Shown here in pieces: positions 9,976-22,549 of a stretch of 64,000 bases of DNA. The first letter of the stretch is position 1. Each line of letters begins with the position of its first letter. The stretch comes from Amorphophallus konjac (Eukaryota; Streptophyta; Magnoliopsida; Alismatales; Araceae). A program made the translations under genes and the position numbers. The stretch spans positions 446,274,053-446,338,052 of the forward strand of contig CM040118.1 in NCBI GenBank assembly GCA_022559845.1. The letters run 5' to 3'. Under the pieces are notes generated by a model, which was given only the letters and a program-made list of their open reading frames with translations, did not search any database and was not told the origin of the DNA.

Positions 9976-12245
9976 CAAAAATTCTCATATACCTCTCAAA
10001 TGGACACATCCATCAAACTTGTATTGGCCCTCTGACTATAGCCTTGTATGGCAAATGGATAATCAGGTGCTCCATCAAATCAAAGAATGTGAGAGGAAAT
10101 ATCTTCTCTAGCTTGCAAACAGTTCTGACCACATTTTCTTTGATAGTTTGTACATCTCGAAGTCTGAGTTCTGATGCACATAAAATCTTGAAAAACTAAC
10201 TCAGCTTGGTCAGTGCTCCGCATACAGGCTTTGGCAACAAGTCACGGAATGCAATGGGAACCAGCCTCTCCATGAACACATGACAATCATGACCTTTCAA
10301 TCCATATATTTTTCCCTCATTAACATTCACACAACGGGCTATGTTGGACACATATCCATCTGGGAATCTCAATTGTTTCAACCACTGACAGACTTCCTTG
10401 ATCTGTATATCACTAAGCACGTAAGTTGCTTTAGGCTGCACAACTTTTCCATGTACGTTCTGCAATTCCAATTCTGAATGTTTACAAAGCATCTTTAAGT
10501 CCACACGCACTTTCGCATTGTCCTTTGTTTTGCCTTTTATGTTCATGATCGTGTTGAACACATTATCAAAAACATTCTTCTCAATATACATGACATCTAG
10601 ATTGTGTCGTACAAGAAGAGTTGACTAGTAAGGTAATTCCTAAAAAATACATTTCTTGTTCCAGTTGTGATCCTTTCCAAATCTAGGGAGTTGTCATGTG
10701 CTACCGGACAGTTGTACTACATCTGGTAAATTTTGCACTCGTGTCGCCATATGTCGACCAGACACCCATTGTAAGTCTGCTTCATCCATTTCAACAGTAC
10801 TTTTTTGGAATGAGTCCTTTTGCCTTCGGAAAGGATGGTCACTTGGCAGAAACTGTCGATGACAATCAAACCAGCATGCTTTCCCACCATATTTCAATAC
10901 AAATGATTTAGTATCTTCCATACAGTAAGGACATGCTAACCTCCCATGTGTGCTCCAACCAAATAGCATTCCATATGTAGAGAAGTCACTTATTATCCAC
11001 ATCAGTGTAGCCTTCATAATAAAATTTTGCTTCCTAAATGCATCATAAGTAATAACTCCATCAGTCCATAAAAATTTCAGTTCATCAATCAATGGTCTAA
11101 GATATATGTCCAAATTTTTTTCCAGACTTTTTGGACTAGGAATTACTAAAGATAAAAATAGTGTCTCTTGCTTCATGCACATGTCCGGTGGAAGGTTGTA
11201 CTGTGTCATGAACACTGGCCGACAAGCATAAGACGTCACTGAACCACCAAATGGATTAAAACTATCTGTGTATAAACCCAACCTAACATTACGTGGCTCC
11301 CTTAAGAAAGTAAAATGAGTACGAGTGAAGTGAGTCCAAGCTTCGCCATCGGTAGGATGACTGATTATATCATCAACATGACGTACTCTTTCGGTGTACC
11401 ATGTCATATGTCGAGCCATCTTTGAGGACATATGCAACTACTACAATCTAGGCGTAAGAGGGAAGTATCGCAATGCCTTGTAACGTATATCTTTTTGCTT
11501 TGAATTGTCCCCTCTCTTAGGTTTGCATCTGTCATGATGATAAATAGAACATGATCTCTTACCTGCATCCTCTTTGTAATATAACATACAGTGATTCGGG
11601 AATGCATCTATTTTCACATATCAAAACCCTAACTCATTGACCATCTTGTTTACACGGTAAAAATTTTCAGGCAACTTCTCGTCTCGAGGTAACATACTCT
11701 TGATCAGGAGGAAGAGACGGTCAAAACAAGTCTCATTGATGTGAAATTCAGATTTCAAATTTAGCAACCGTGAGACCGCATACAACCAAGTGTGCTTTTC
11801 ATAACCATCCCACAATGGCTCATCAGCATCCCTAAGTAGTTGATAAAATCTTCCGGCTGTCTTATTCGACGCTTCTTCCATGTATGCTTGTTCCTCATGA
11901 ACATTAAAATTAGGACCAGCAACATCAACAACCATACCCATGTTTTCACTTGTGCCTGCAACATTGTCAGGCTCATACGACAAGACATCCTTACCATGAC
12001 ACTTCCAATTCATATAATCGTCCACGAACCCTTTCTTGTATAAATGATGCTACACATCCCATGGTGAACGCCACCTCATGTTTCTACAACCTGAATAAGG
12101 GCATCGAATGTGACCGTCGCAGTCTATTGCTGCATTTGGATTCCCCAATGCAAAATGAATGAAACTCTCAACTCCATGCTTAAACTCAACAGACACCACC
12201 CGGTCAACTATTCTACGATACATCTATGAACGATCTGTCAACATT
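9976..12245 (-). pseudogene. CACTA-B TNP2 transposase (decayed)
   Basis: Read from 12245 the domains are in normal TNP2 order. First is the transposase-associated N-terminus (VEFKHGVESFIHFALGNP, DGHIRCPYSGCRNMRWRSPW, then DDYMNWKCHGK). Next is LNLKSEFHINETCFDRLF. The tnp2 core (11437-10694) shows HPTDGEAWTHF, NPFGGSVTSYACRPVF and CPYCMEDTKSFVLKYGGK. After it come NVFDNVFNTIMNIKGKTKDN and DUF4218 (PFPDG-like region, then HDCHVFMERLVPIAFRDLL and CKLEKIFPLTFFDLMEHLII), ending at PFERYM near 9980. DUF4216 is missing after that point; the tandem array follows instead. In-frame stops near 12225, 12050, 11615, 11440, 10690 and 10195 make it inactive. It would cut and join CACTA ends. Confidence 0.9.
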
Positions 12246-13124
12246 TTCCCTGCACCCACTAAATGTTAATACGCAAATAACTTTAAAATCATTACTCCTG
12301 AAAATAAGTCTGACCCTTTCCTCACATCATTCACCACAGACCATTTACATAAGAAGGGTGTATTATTTAGATTATCACTTTTTAACCTATATATGAAGGT
12401 TTGATCACACAATCACTTACTATATGTGTTGTACGATTCACTGAAAATTTCGGCAGCATCTCCCCACACTTCTTCGATATACCAAAAATATTTATTGATT
12501 AAGAAATTTTATTAAACACTTACTAGTAAGTGGTTAATAAAATACTCAAAATCAATAAAGGTACACCAGAGACGAGTGAGAAGACGCAACCGAAATTCTC
12601 AACAAACCATACAAACACATATAGTAAATGACCGCCTAAGTGTGATCAAACATTTACAGATTGTCCAAACGGGACAATTCAAGACTTTGAGATAGATATA
12701 TGCGTTCTCATCAAAACAAATGAAAACATACACATCAATCCCAAAGTCTTAAATGGGAAGGTTCATTGACACGGGTTTAACATGCTCTCCTGAGGTCCGT
12801 GCAATGTTATGTCGCACCCATGCACCTCATCTCACAGGGAATGCCCCATTGTTGACACTTAAAATATTACACAAGTGTTTACTCCCAGCCGTGAGGTGAA
12901 AACAATCAAGTCAAGCTCAACCGTTGCAATTTACAACTTGGGGATGCTCCCTCAAGCCACTAAATCTCTAACATACCACCAACATAATGGTTGAGCTACG
13001 GAACGCTCTGAAGACACAACGACAGCCAAGTCGAATGTCGAAGAAGTCACCCGAGCTGATGTACGATCCCCAAAGCAATCGTCAAAGGGTCCTAGCCTCA
13101 TCAGTCAGCGAAAGGAGCCCACTG
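12246..13124. other. CACTA-B interior without recognisable genes
   Basis: A/T-rich sequence upstream of TNP2. Apart from the 36-bp palindrome at 12507-12542 I see no coding or structural signal. It continues after the copia element at 22550. Confidence 0.5.
12507..12542. repeat. 36-bp near-perfect palindrome
   Basis: Arms TTTTATTAA and TTAATAAAA enclose CACTTAC-TA-GTAAGTG; only one position (A opposite G) breaks symmetry and there is no loop. It lies just 5' of TNP2 in CACTA-B. Function unknown. Confidence 0.9.
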
Positions 13125-15195
13125 TGTTGAGTTATGGTTTTGATGATTGTTGTGATTATTGTTCATGACTGTTATGGTTTTGATGATAACTAAACTTAAT
13201 GTGTGATTACGTGATGATAACTAAACTTGCATGGTTCGGATGGCAAATGGCAACGATTACATGGTCTTGATACTTGGTTTGTATATAATCTTTGGTTGAA
13301 TGTTTGATGTCAATGGGATGCATATATAGATCATTTGGATTCACAAAATGAAGGCTTCATGAGAATCTTGGTTGAAAGTGGTAAATGGCATCGAAGTGAT
13401 TGAACTTGCATTGTCTTAACTTCATTTACTCTCTTATGCAGGTTTAAAATGGAATGCCAATCCCATATGCAAAGGTATCAAGATTCATGGTGAGAACTTG
13501 GCACCTTGCATGTGTATATTTTTGGGAGAAAATGGTAGGTTTCCTTTTGGAGTTTTTTGATCTTGATAGGATATATGGTTGATATGTGTTCTCACATTGC
13601 ATATACACTTGGCAAATTAGACCCAATCACCTTGTTGAATGGCATCCTCATAATATATGAAATTTGGTTCAATGATGCTATCTTATTGCACAAATTGGAT
13701 AGCCATATGATCTTGATGTTATGTTATGGTTGATTGAGTTTTCAAGTGTTTTCATCCTCCTTGTTAATGATTTTATGTATGTACTTCATGCATTCATCAC
13801 TTGGGATCATTGGGCATATTTTCCTACATGTTTACTAATGTTTTTATTTTTTCTGTATTTTTTCTGCAGGTTTAGGTCGACCTAAAGGACAGTTTAGGTT
13901 GACCTAAAAACACTATAGCTAGCGGTCGACCGCCAGGAGCTAGCGGTCGACCGAAAATCTAAGAAACCAACGGGCAGCAGTTCTCTCAGTAGCGGTCGAC
14001 CGCTAGAAGCCACCGGTCGACCGCCAGCCCTGAGCCAACAAAAGTTGACTTTGTTCTCCACTTTGAGAAGAGCCATTCTCATTGCATTTCTTTAATCCTA
14101 ATGACACCCAATCATCCACAAAACGTGGATCTGGTCTGGGACTTGTCCTTGGACCATTCAAGGGTCATAAAAATATATTTGTGAAGTCATAAACCCCCTT
14201 TTGCCCTTGGGTTCATAATAGACCTATTGGGGGTCTTTTTGGATGGTTCTAGAAGGGTGATCATGGTCTTTTCATGTCTTCTACATAGGCATATGTGTAA
14301 GCTACGAATTTAGTAAGTGGAACTCTAATGTGTTCATTGTTTTCTATATTGTAGGTGAAGAAAGGGAAGAAAGGAAAGAAGAGCTCAAGCCAAGGGGTTT
14401 TGATCTTCATCTAAGAGGTTTTGAAGATTGTAGAAGAAGGAAAAGTGCAGTAGATCAAGGAGAGGATCAAGAAGATATCAAAATCATCACCATCCGACTG
14501 GAGCTTCAAGCTACCATTTCTATTCGTCTTGAAAATCAAAGGGGGAACAATCTCTACATCCTTTAGTTGCTATTTTGAGATGGTTGCCATGAGTTCTATT
14601 TTGATCTGAGCTTATATTGTTACTTGTGTTTACTTTCAAACCTGAAAATACTTTCTGTGTGTGACCGTTTGTGTATACGGTCGTGGTTAATCGCCTGCGT
14701 GCGGTCGTATGTGTTATTGTGCTGTGTTTGTTGCAGCGTGTGTATGCATGTGTGGTAGTGATCCGGTTGTCGGATCGAGTTGGAGTTCATCCCCGTGTGT
14801 GTGTGTGTGTTGGAGCTTGTCTCCGTGTGTAGTTTGGGGCGCGTCCCCGTGTGTGTGTGCAGGTGTCGTCCTGCGTGTGTCGTTGGAGCATCGTCTCCGT
14901 TTGGGGATTCATTCCCAAGTGAAGCCTCACCGGATTTGGTGAGGGGTGGACGTAGGATTGCCGTCGTTGCATCCGAACCACCTTAAAAACCGCTGTGCAT
15001 TGTGTGTTATTTGTGTGGTTTGATTATTTTCGTTGTATGGTCGTGTGGGAACAGTGAGTTTGAAAGTATTGGTTAATTAGTTTTCAATTGCTAATTATTG
15101 TTTGCCACATATTTTGTAAAAAGCTAAAAGTTTCCTTAAAATATGTAAACACCCAATTCACCCCCCTCTTGGGTGTCATTGATCGCGGGACTTCA
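13125..15195 (+). mobile_element. 5' LTR of the copia element
   Basis: Starts TGTTGAGTTATGG and ends GCGGGACTTCA, 2071 bp. It contains a cluster of GGTCGACC palindromes (13873-14022), a GT microsatellite near 14795-14815 and a CACCCCCCTC block near the 3' end. It differs from the 3' LTR by a 21-bp deletion between two GGTCGACC copies and a few substitutions. Open frames in the GT-rich part are compositional noise. Confidence 0.93.
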
Positions 15196-15196
15196 A

Positions 15197-15209
15197 TTGG
15201 TATCAGAGC
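15197..15209 (+). promoter_or_regulatory. Primer-binding site (initiator tRNA-Met)
   Basis: TTGGTATCAGAGC begins one base after the 5' LTR and matches the complement of the 3' end of plant initiator tRNA-Met, the usual primer for copia elements. Confidence 0.9.
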
Positions 15210-15256
15210 TAAGTCTCTAATTGCATAGATCTAACGATCTAGAGTGATCCATATCA

Positions 15257-16930
15257 ATGACTACCATTATGTATACTTTGAATTCTCCACCGATATTTGA
15301 TGGTTGCAATTTCGATTTGTGGTTAGGTAGAATGTGCAGTCTTGTCAACTCATATGACCCTAAGCTATGGAAGCTTGTTTCATATGGTCCTTATGAGTTG
15401 CCTAAGGATAAAAATGTCTGGATTGAAAATCAAAAGCTTAAACGTGATCAAAATTATTTGGTGTTAAAGTTGCTAACTGCTGCAGTTGATTCTAATTATT
15501 TCCCCTTTGTCTCCCATTGCAGATCCGCGAAGGATATCTTGGATGGCCTAACCAAAATTCGGGAAGAGGATGGAGACCAATGTCTTGTGATAGGGACGAG
15601 TGAACAAAGGAGTGATCAGCCAAGTGGATCAAGCTCATCAAGTGGATCAAGCTCAAAGGTAAATTCTGATTCTGATAATGAAGATGAATTTAGCTATGAA
15701 GATTTGTTGAATGCATATGATGAGCTTGCTGAAAAGTACAAGAAAGTTAAGTCTAAAAATAAAAAATTAAAAAATAAATATGAACATGCTTTTCTTGAGA
15801 ATGCTTCTTGTGATAAATGCTCGAAACTTGAAAAGGAGATTAGTGTTTTGTTAATTCAGAACTCCTTACTTGAAAGTAATGTGAAAAATCTTGAAAAACT
15901 TCAAAAAGAAAATTCTTCATGTAATAAATACTTGGAATTCAAAACGAAAAATGAATCTCTTATGACTGACATCAAAAACCATGAAGAAGTCATTTCATGC
16001 ATGAGAAAAGAAAATGAAGGATTGAAACAGTTGAATAATGCCATTTCTGAAAGATTGTTTATTTTTGAAAAAGGAAAAAGTTTACTTGTTGATGAATGTG
16101 AAAAGGTGCATGTGTTGGAACAAGAAGTGGAAAACCACAAAACTATCAATACACATTTGAATGAAAAAATAAATTCTTGTGAAAATGTGATTGTTTCCTA
16201 TGAATTACACATTTCATCACTTGAAAAAGAAATCTCTGACTTGAATGCTTCATTGTCTAGATTTGTGGATGGTCAAAATAACCTGGACAAATTGCTAGGA
16301 ATGAAAGTAAACTTTCAAAGAGAGGGGCTAGGCTATAATCCTGTGAACAAAAAGAAGTTTGAAAATAAAGTTTATACATCCTTTGTGCACAATTCAAACA
16401 TAGCCAGCACATCAAATGAGAATCTGAAAAAGGAAAATCATGTTTCACACACACATTGATCCACAAAGAAAATTAATTTACATCAAAAATCTAAAAATAC
16501 TGCTAGTACACCCATGCATGTTAAACATACTTCTGCCACACACACACAACCACTTAGAAAGAAACTCTCATGTTTTTAATGTGGTAAATCTGGACATGCC
16601 ATGCATGATTGTTTCATTATGAAGAATGGTGATTTGAGAGCATGCAAGAAAATACATATTTTTAAAAATGCAAAAAAGGTTTCATTTGGGAGAAATGGAT
16701 TTGAGAATTCTTATGTTCATGCTAAAAGACCACACGAGAAAATGGCTTCTGTGCGTTGTTTCTATTGTGGTTAATCTGGTCATACTAAGCATGATTGTGA
16801 GTTGATGCATGGTTGTCCTTTGATGAAAAATGATAATTTGAATACTGTCAAAAAGTGGAAACCATGTGCAAATGTTGCTGCTAACCCACAAGGATCCAAA
16901 AAGATTTGGGTACCTAAGAATGGCAAATGA
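15257..16930 (+). pseudogene. Copia gag with long coiled coil and two broken zinc knuckles
   Basis: The ATG at 15257 lies 48 bases after the primer-binding site. The first 110 residues carry the copia Gag start (PPIFDGCNFDLWLGRM, LWKLVSYGPYELPKD, NYFPFVSHCRSAKDILDGL). After a Ser-rich linker comes a long coiled coil (residues about 150-360, rich in Lys, Glu, Leu and Asn). A TGA at 16457 ends the first frame after 400 residues. The same frame continues to two CCHC knuckles at 16571-16612 (CF-stop-CGKSGHAMHDC) and 16757-16798 (CFYCG-stop-SGHTKHDC). Each knuckle contains a TAA (16577 and 16772). A stop at 16928 ends it. Gag would form particles; without knuckles, RNA binding would be impaired. 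Confidence 0.88.
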
Positions 16931-17496
16931 GAAATCTGTTTTGCAGGTGTGCCTTGGGAATGTAAAGCATGGAATCTGTTTTCATCAAGCAGGTAAGGCA
17001 CACAGGTCAAGTGGCATAAGTCATGTTGGAAGAAAAATCAAAAACTGAATTTGAAGATCAAGTGATATCCCTCCCACCTTTGTAGTGACTCTGTCATGTT
17101 TTAACTCACTTTGTGTCATATAGTCATGTAATATTGCATATGGCTGCACATGGCATTAAGATGTTAATGAACATCTTGCATTCATGCACACACTAAGGGG
17201 GAGCAACCACATTCGTCATATGAACTTAATATTTAGGTTCACACATGAGTCATACATTGCATCTAGAGCTGTCTAGGGGATGTTGGTTGTTAAAATAATT
17301 TATCATACCATTGTCAAAAAATTTGAATCGAAATTGACAACTCAAGTCCTCTTGTCCTTGGATGTATATTATACTCCCAAATCTAAATGATGATGAGCTA
17401 GTCATGGTCAAGCTTGAATAAATGAAAGGAATACCTTGTAAGGATGAAAATGATGAGAACCCTATCAAGTTGTTATAAGAAGATGGGATATTTTGT

Positions 17497-17640
17497 GTAG
17501 AACAACCTCCAGGATCGACTCAAGTACAAGGTGGTGAAAGTTTTGTACGTGTTGAAGTAAGTACCCAAGACATGGTATGAAAGGCGCGCATCTCTTTTAA
17601 CCAAGAATGGGTTCAATAGGTGGAAGACTCGGAAGAAAAT
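17497..17640 (+). pseudogene. Short relic of copia reverse transcriptase
   Basis: VEQPPG at 17497 and, one frame away, KVLYVLK-stop-VPKTWYERRASLL followed by TKNGFNR match the conserved copia RT stretch VxQPPGF ... KALYGLKQAPRAWY. Only about 45 codons remain. Everything between Gag and this point, and everything after it (catalytic YVDD box, RNase H), has been lost, and no protease or integrase was seen. Confidence 0.8.
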
Positions 17641-20492
17641 GAATTCTCAAGGCAAAGGTAAGAAAGCAAATCTAAAATACTAACCTTCGTGAGGTTAGTG
17701 ATTTTGGTGCTTGAAGGCCTTCTAAGGTAATTCACCCTCTTACTATGGAAATGAAAATTCATGTATTAGTCTATGGGACTTTGTGATGTTATTCTGATGA
17801 CAGGTATTGTTTCTACATACCTGAAATGATTGCTCCTCCATTCTGCTATGATTAACATGCTTATTGGTTAAATGAAACTGAAAATCTTGAATTTTATGTT
17901 GACCTTTGAACATCCTTCAATCTGATTGCTTGAGCACATTTAAGCTTAATTGAGTATCTGGTATATCAAATACTGAGTAGTGAAAAGGTGGATTATCTTC
18001 ACCTGGAAACTCTCACTATGCGTGAGTTGGTCTTTGGACCAAAGTTCTCCGCCTTGTACCAGAACTGGAAGAAATTGATTGTTTGGCCTTGAAAGACTTC
18101 TTCTGATGCTACTATTTGCTCCTTGTTAGCTAGCCCCATGTCATGAGAGAAACATTGCACTTTCACTGATTTTTTCTAAGATTCATATTTTTGTCAAAGG
18201 GGGTCTTGCTAGCTAAACAAGTTGAAATGAATGCTATTCTCTATTGAATGAGTGATCTCTAATTGAAACATACAACATGCTCATGATGAATTGCTTCAAA
18301 ATTTCTAAAATTGATCCTTGTTGAAGTAAAGAGTTCTACAATGGAAATGTCTACTCCTGAATGATTTGTGATTGATTTCAAATCTTTTGAAAATCTGTTC
18401 TTAACTATTTTTGACAATAAATGGTTTCCATTGCATGCCAAATGATTTCTACACCTTTGTATATGAACCACTTGTGATGAATAATGCCCCATGCTCGTCC
18501 TTCAAATCTGAACTGCTCTCTTGTACATAGTGTCATTTTTCATCTTGCATTCCATTCTCACATAGTTATAAGTTGCATGCATCATAATTCAATGCATAAG
18601 GTATTTTTAGATCATGCAAATGAAAATCAAAAGTTTGAATCACTTTGCACATTGCATGGCATTCTCATATGCTCATATGTTGTATTGCATTGGAACTCAT
18701 GTATTAGTCACACTTAGTTCATTCAGTTGGCGTCCATTCAATTGGTATCAAATTTACATCACATTGCTCGCATGCATGTCACAGTGCATTTGCATAAACT
18801 CTTAATGTGTGCTTGTATGGTATTATATGCTATTCACCCCCATCCCTTGGCATTTCTATGGCCTTATATTTTCTTGATACATAATGCTGCATTTGCGTCA
18901 TTATTGGAGTGTTTCATGTCGTACACTCTGGGAGAGTTTATGTTTTATAAGTGCATCTATTTCGGGGGAGTTGCACTGTTGTGTATTCATGATATTTTTG
19001 GTGTACATGCTGAATCAAATTCGCACACTTCATGCACAAAATCTGAAAATGAGTGTTAAAGATAAGGATATATGAATTTCTTTTCAACACTCTCGAGATG
19101 CTAAACTTGCTACATGTATGTTAAAGAGACAGTTGAGGAAAAAGCTGCCTACCTATCCTTGTTGAAAAATCTGAAATGAAAATAAAAGATAGAGCATTGC
19201 TCGGTCTCACTGAGTAAACTGGGCACATGTCACCTGAGATGTGATGTGGTTCATATCTGAAAAGTGTTGACTAGTATCTCTGTTCAAAATGAGGTGAAAT
19301 GGTTCTGTATTCTGAGTAACCGGGGATTCTGGCATGAGCTCCATGCGTCTACTCGTGTAAAAAGGAATCATTTGAACCTGATCACTCTTGAAAAATTCTG
19401 ACTATCATGTGATCTTGGTGCGGTAAAAAAAATGTGGTGAAAACTCATTGTGGTAGAGCGAAGCCTCCAATACGTTGTTCTCAAAAATTAAAGTGCAGTC
19501 TGTGAAATGTCTCATTGTGTTTATCTGAAAATCTGAATATACATATTGTAACTATCGTTTTTCATGTTACTCACTTACAGATCTGGAAATTTGATTTAAT
19601 ATGTATTCAGAAAGTTGATTGACTGCATTAGCAATTACATAATTCTCCTATATGATTGCACAACCTCCCGTGTGCTACACATGTGCATTCCGATTGTCAT
19701 GACCCTCATGCACCCTTCCTATACCTATACCCTCTTATATAAGTAAGGGGGAGATATACTTGCATGTCTATATATACGTATCTGCCTGGTTGCATTCTGT
19801 GCTCATCATGTGTCATAAGTTGCATGTATATAGCCTCATGAATTTTATAAGAAAATTAAAAATTTGAAAATCACTGAAAATCTCACAAAAATTAGACTTC
19901 AATTTGCTTACACTTGCCATATGGGGTTTTTGCTTTCCATTGGTATCATGCTTGCATTCATAGTATCATCACATGCTTGCATTGAGTTCTTACGCATTTC
20001 CAGAAAATATAAAAATCAAAAATTTGAAAATAAAAGAAAATCTTTTGATGTGCTCTTGCATGTTGTGAACATCTGATATGGGTTCTCTTATTTGCATGCT
20101 ATCATGCTGACTATCTCAGCTTGTGAAAATCTGATATGAGGCTAATCATTACCTTCCATTGGCATCCATGCATGCTTGACTGAATTTGCCTCAAATGGTA
20201 TCATATTGATGTGTGAGAATAATCACATCTTGGTCTCCTCAAGAGGGAGAAAGACTTGCTCTTACTTCATTGGTTTCTTCCAGCTCGTTTGATACTGTTG
20301 TTGTGGGAGAAAGCTTTGCATTATCCTGCTTTTTGATTATGTCAAAGGGGGAGAAAAATTGATGATTGTTGTTGACAGGGGGAGAAGTTGATGACTATTG
20401 TTGATAAGGGGAAAAGAACATTTGTGCCATTCTGTTATATCATCCTAAGTTTATCATTAAATTTGTCATCATCACTAAGTTTATCATCATCA
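17641..20492 (+). other. Long 3' noncoding region of the copia element
   Basis: No convincing coding sequence. Several polypurine tracts (GGGGGAG-type) occur at about 19745, 20345, 20379 and 20406 before the one next to the LTR; another is upstream at 17197. A block TAACCGGG at 19317-19324 and GTGTAAAAAGG at 19355-19365 resembles one in the Athila 3' region (see findings). An env-like ORF, present in some SIRE elements, is not evident. Confidence 0.6.
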
Positions 20493-20505
20493 AAAAGGGG
20501 GAGAT
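20493..20505 (+). promoter_or_regulatory. Polypurine tract of the copia element
   Basis: AAAAAGGGGGAGAT directly precedes the TG of the 3' LTR and would prime plus-strand synthesis. Confidence 0.9.
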
Positions 20506-22549
20506 TGTTGAGTTATGGTTTTGATGATTGTTATGATTATTGTTCATGACTGTTATGGTTTTGATGATAACTAAACTTAATGTGTGATTACGTGATGATA
20601 ACTAAACTTGCATGGTTCGGATGGCAAATGGCAACGATTACATGGTCTTGATACTTGGTTTGTATATAATCTTTGGTTGAATGTTTGATGTCAATGGGAT
20701 GCATATATAGATCATTTGGATTCACAAAATGAAGGCTTCATGAGAATCTTGGTTGAAAGTGGTAAATGGCATCGAAGTGATTGAACTTGCATTGTCTTAA
20801 CTTCATTTACTCTCTTATGCAGGTTTAAAATGGAATGCCAATCCCATATGCAAAGGTATCAAGATTCATGGTGAGAACTTGGCACCTTGCATGTGTATAT
20901 TTTTGGGAGAAAATTGTAGGTTTCCATTTGGAGTTTTTTGATCTTGATAGGATATATGGTTGATATGTGTTCTCACATTACATATACACTTGGAAAATTA
21001 GACCCAATCACCTTGTTGAATGGCATCCTCATAATATATGAAATTTGGTTCAATGATGCTATCTTATTGCACAAATTGGATAGCCATATGATCTTGATGT
21101 TATGTTATGGTTGATTGAGTTTTCCAAGTGTTTTCATCCTCCTTGTTAATGATTTCATGTATGTACTTCATGCATTCATCACTTGGGATCATTGGGCATG
21201 TTTTCCTACATGTTTACTAATGTTTTTATTTTTTCTGTATTTTTTCTGCAGGTTTAGGTCGACCTAAAGGACAGTTTAGGTTGACCTAAAAACACTGTAG
21301 CTAGCGGTCGACCAAAAATCCCAGAAACCAACGGGCAGCAGTTCTCTCAGTAGCGGTCGACCGCCAGAAGCCACCGGTCGACCGCCAACCCCGAGCCAAC
21401 AAAAGTTGACTTTGTTCTCCACTTCGAGAAGAGCCATTCTCATTGCATTTCTTTAATCCTAATGACACCCAATCATCCACAAAACGTGGATCTGGTCTGG
21501 GACTTGTCCTTGGACCATTCAAGGGTCATAAAAATATATTTGTGAAGTCATAAACCACCTTTTGCCCTTGGGTTCATAATAGACCTATTGGGGGTCTTTT
21601 TGGATGGTTCTAGAAGGGTGATCATGGTCTTTTCATGTCTTCTACATAGGCATATGTGTAAGCTACGAATTTAGCAAGTGGAACTCTAATGTGTTTATTA
21701 TTTTCTATCTTGTAGGTGAAGAAAGGGAAGAAAGGAAAGAAGAGCTCAAGCCAAGGGGTTTTGATCTTCATCCAAGAGGTTTTGAAGATTGCAGAAGAAG
21801 GAAAAGTGCAGCAGATCAAGGAGAGGATCAAGAAGATATCAAAATCATCACCATCCGACTGGAGCTTCAAGCTACCATTTCTATTCGTCTTGAAAATCAA
21901 AGGGGGAACAATCTCTACATCCTTTAGTTGCTATTTTGAGATGGTTGCCATGAGTTCTATTTTGATCTGAGCTTATATTGTTACTTGTGTTTACTTTCAA
22001 ACCTGAAAATACTTTGTGTGTGTGACCATTTGTGTATACGGTCGTGGTTAATCGCCTGCGTGCGGTCGTATGTGTTATTGTGCTGCGTTTGTTGCAGCGT
22101 GTGTATGCGTGTGTGGTAGTGATCCGGTTGTCGGATCGAGTTGGAGTTCATCCCCGTGTGTGTGTGTGTGTGTGTGTTGGAGCTTGTCTCCGTGTGTAGT
22201 TTGGGGCGCATCCCCGTGTGTGTGCAGGTGTCGTCCTGCGTGTGTGGTTGGAGCATTGTCTCCATTTGGGGATTCATTCCCAAGTGAAGCCTCACCGGAT
22301 TTGGTGAGGGGTGGACGTAGGATTGTCGTCGTTGCATCCGAACCACCTTAAAAACCGCTGTGTATTGTGTGGTTTGATTGTTTTCGTTGTATGGTCGTGT
22401 GGGAACGGTGAGTTTGAGAGTATTAGTTAATTAGTTTTCAATTGCTAATTATTGTTTACCACATATTTTGTAAAAAGCTAAAAGTTTCCTTAAAATCTAT
22501 TAACTCCCAATTCACCCCCGTCTTAGGTGTCATTGATCGCGGGACTTCA
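20506..22549 (+). mobile_element. 3' LTR of the copia element
   Basis: Starts TGTTGAGTTATGG and ends GCGGGACTTCA, 2044 bp, nearly identical to the 5' LTR. It is followed directly by the TSD CACTG. The GT microsatellite is longer here than in the 5' copy, and one GGTCGACC-containing 21-bp unit is missing. Confidence 0.93.

Larger units (their letters stand above)
13125..22549 (+). mobile_element. SIRE/Maximus-type Ty1/copia element, internally deleted
   Basis: Two long LTRs (13125-15195 and 20506-22549), an initiator-Met primer-binding site, a polypurine tract and the 5-bp TSD CACTG on both sides (13120-13124 and 22550-22554) define a complete insertion of 9425 bp. A long coiled-coil Gag, very long LTRs and a long 3' noncoding part with several GGGGGAG tracts fit the SIRE/Maximus lineage. 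Protease, integrase and most of RT and RNase H are gone, leaving only a short RT relic, so the copy depends on others for movement. LTRs look young: one difference by eye in the first 120 bp. Confidence 0.93.

Noticed and set aside
14709..14986. Cys/Val-rich frames on both strands in the copia LTR (also 22070-22351)
   Set aside because: They come from the GTGTGT microsatellite and lie in an LTR.
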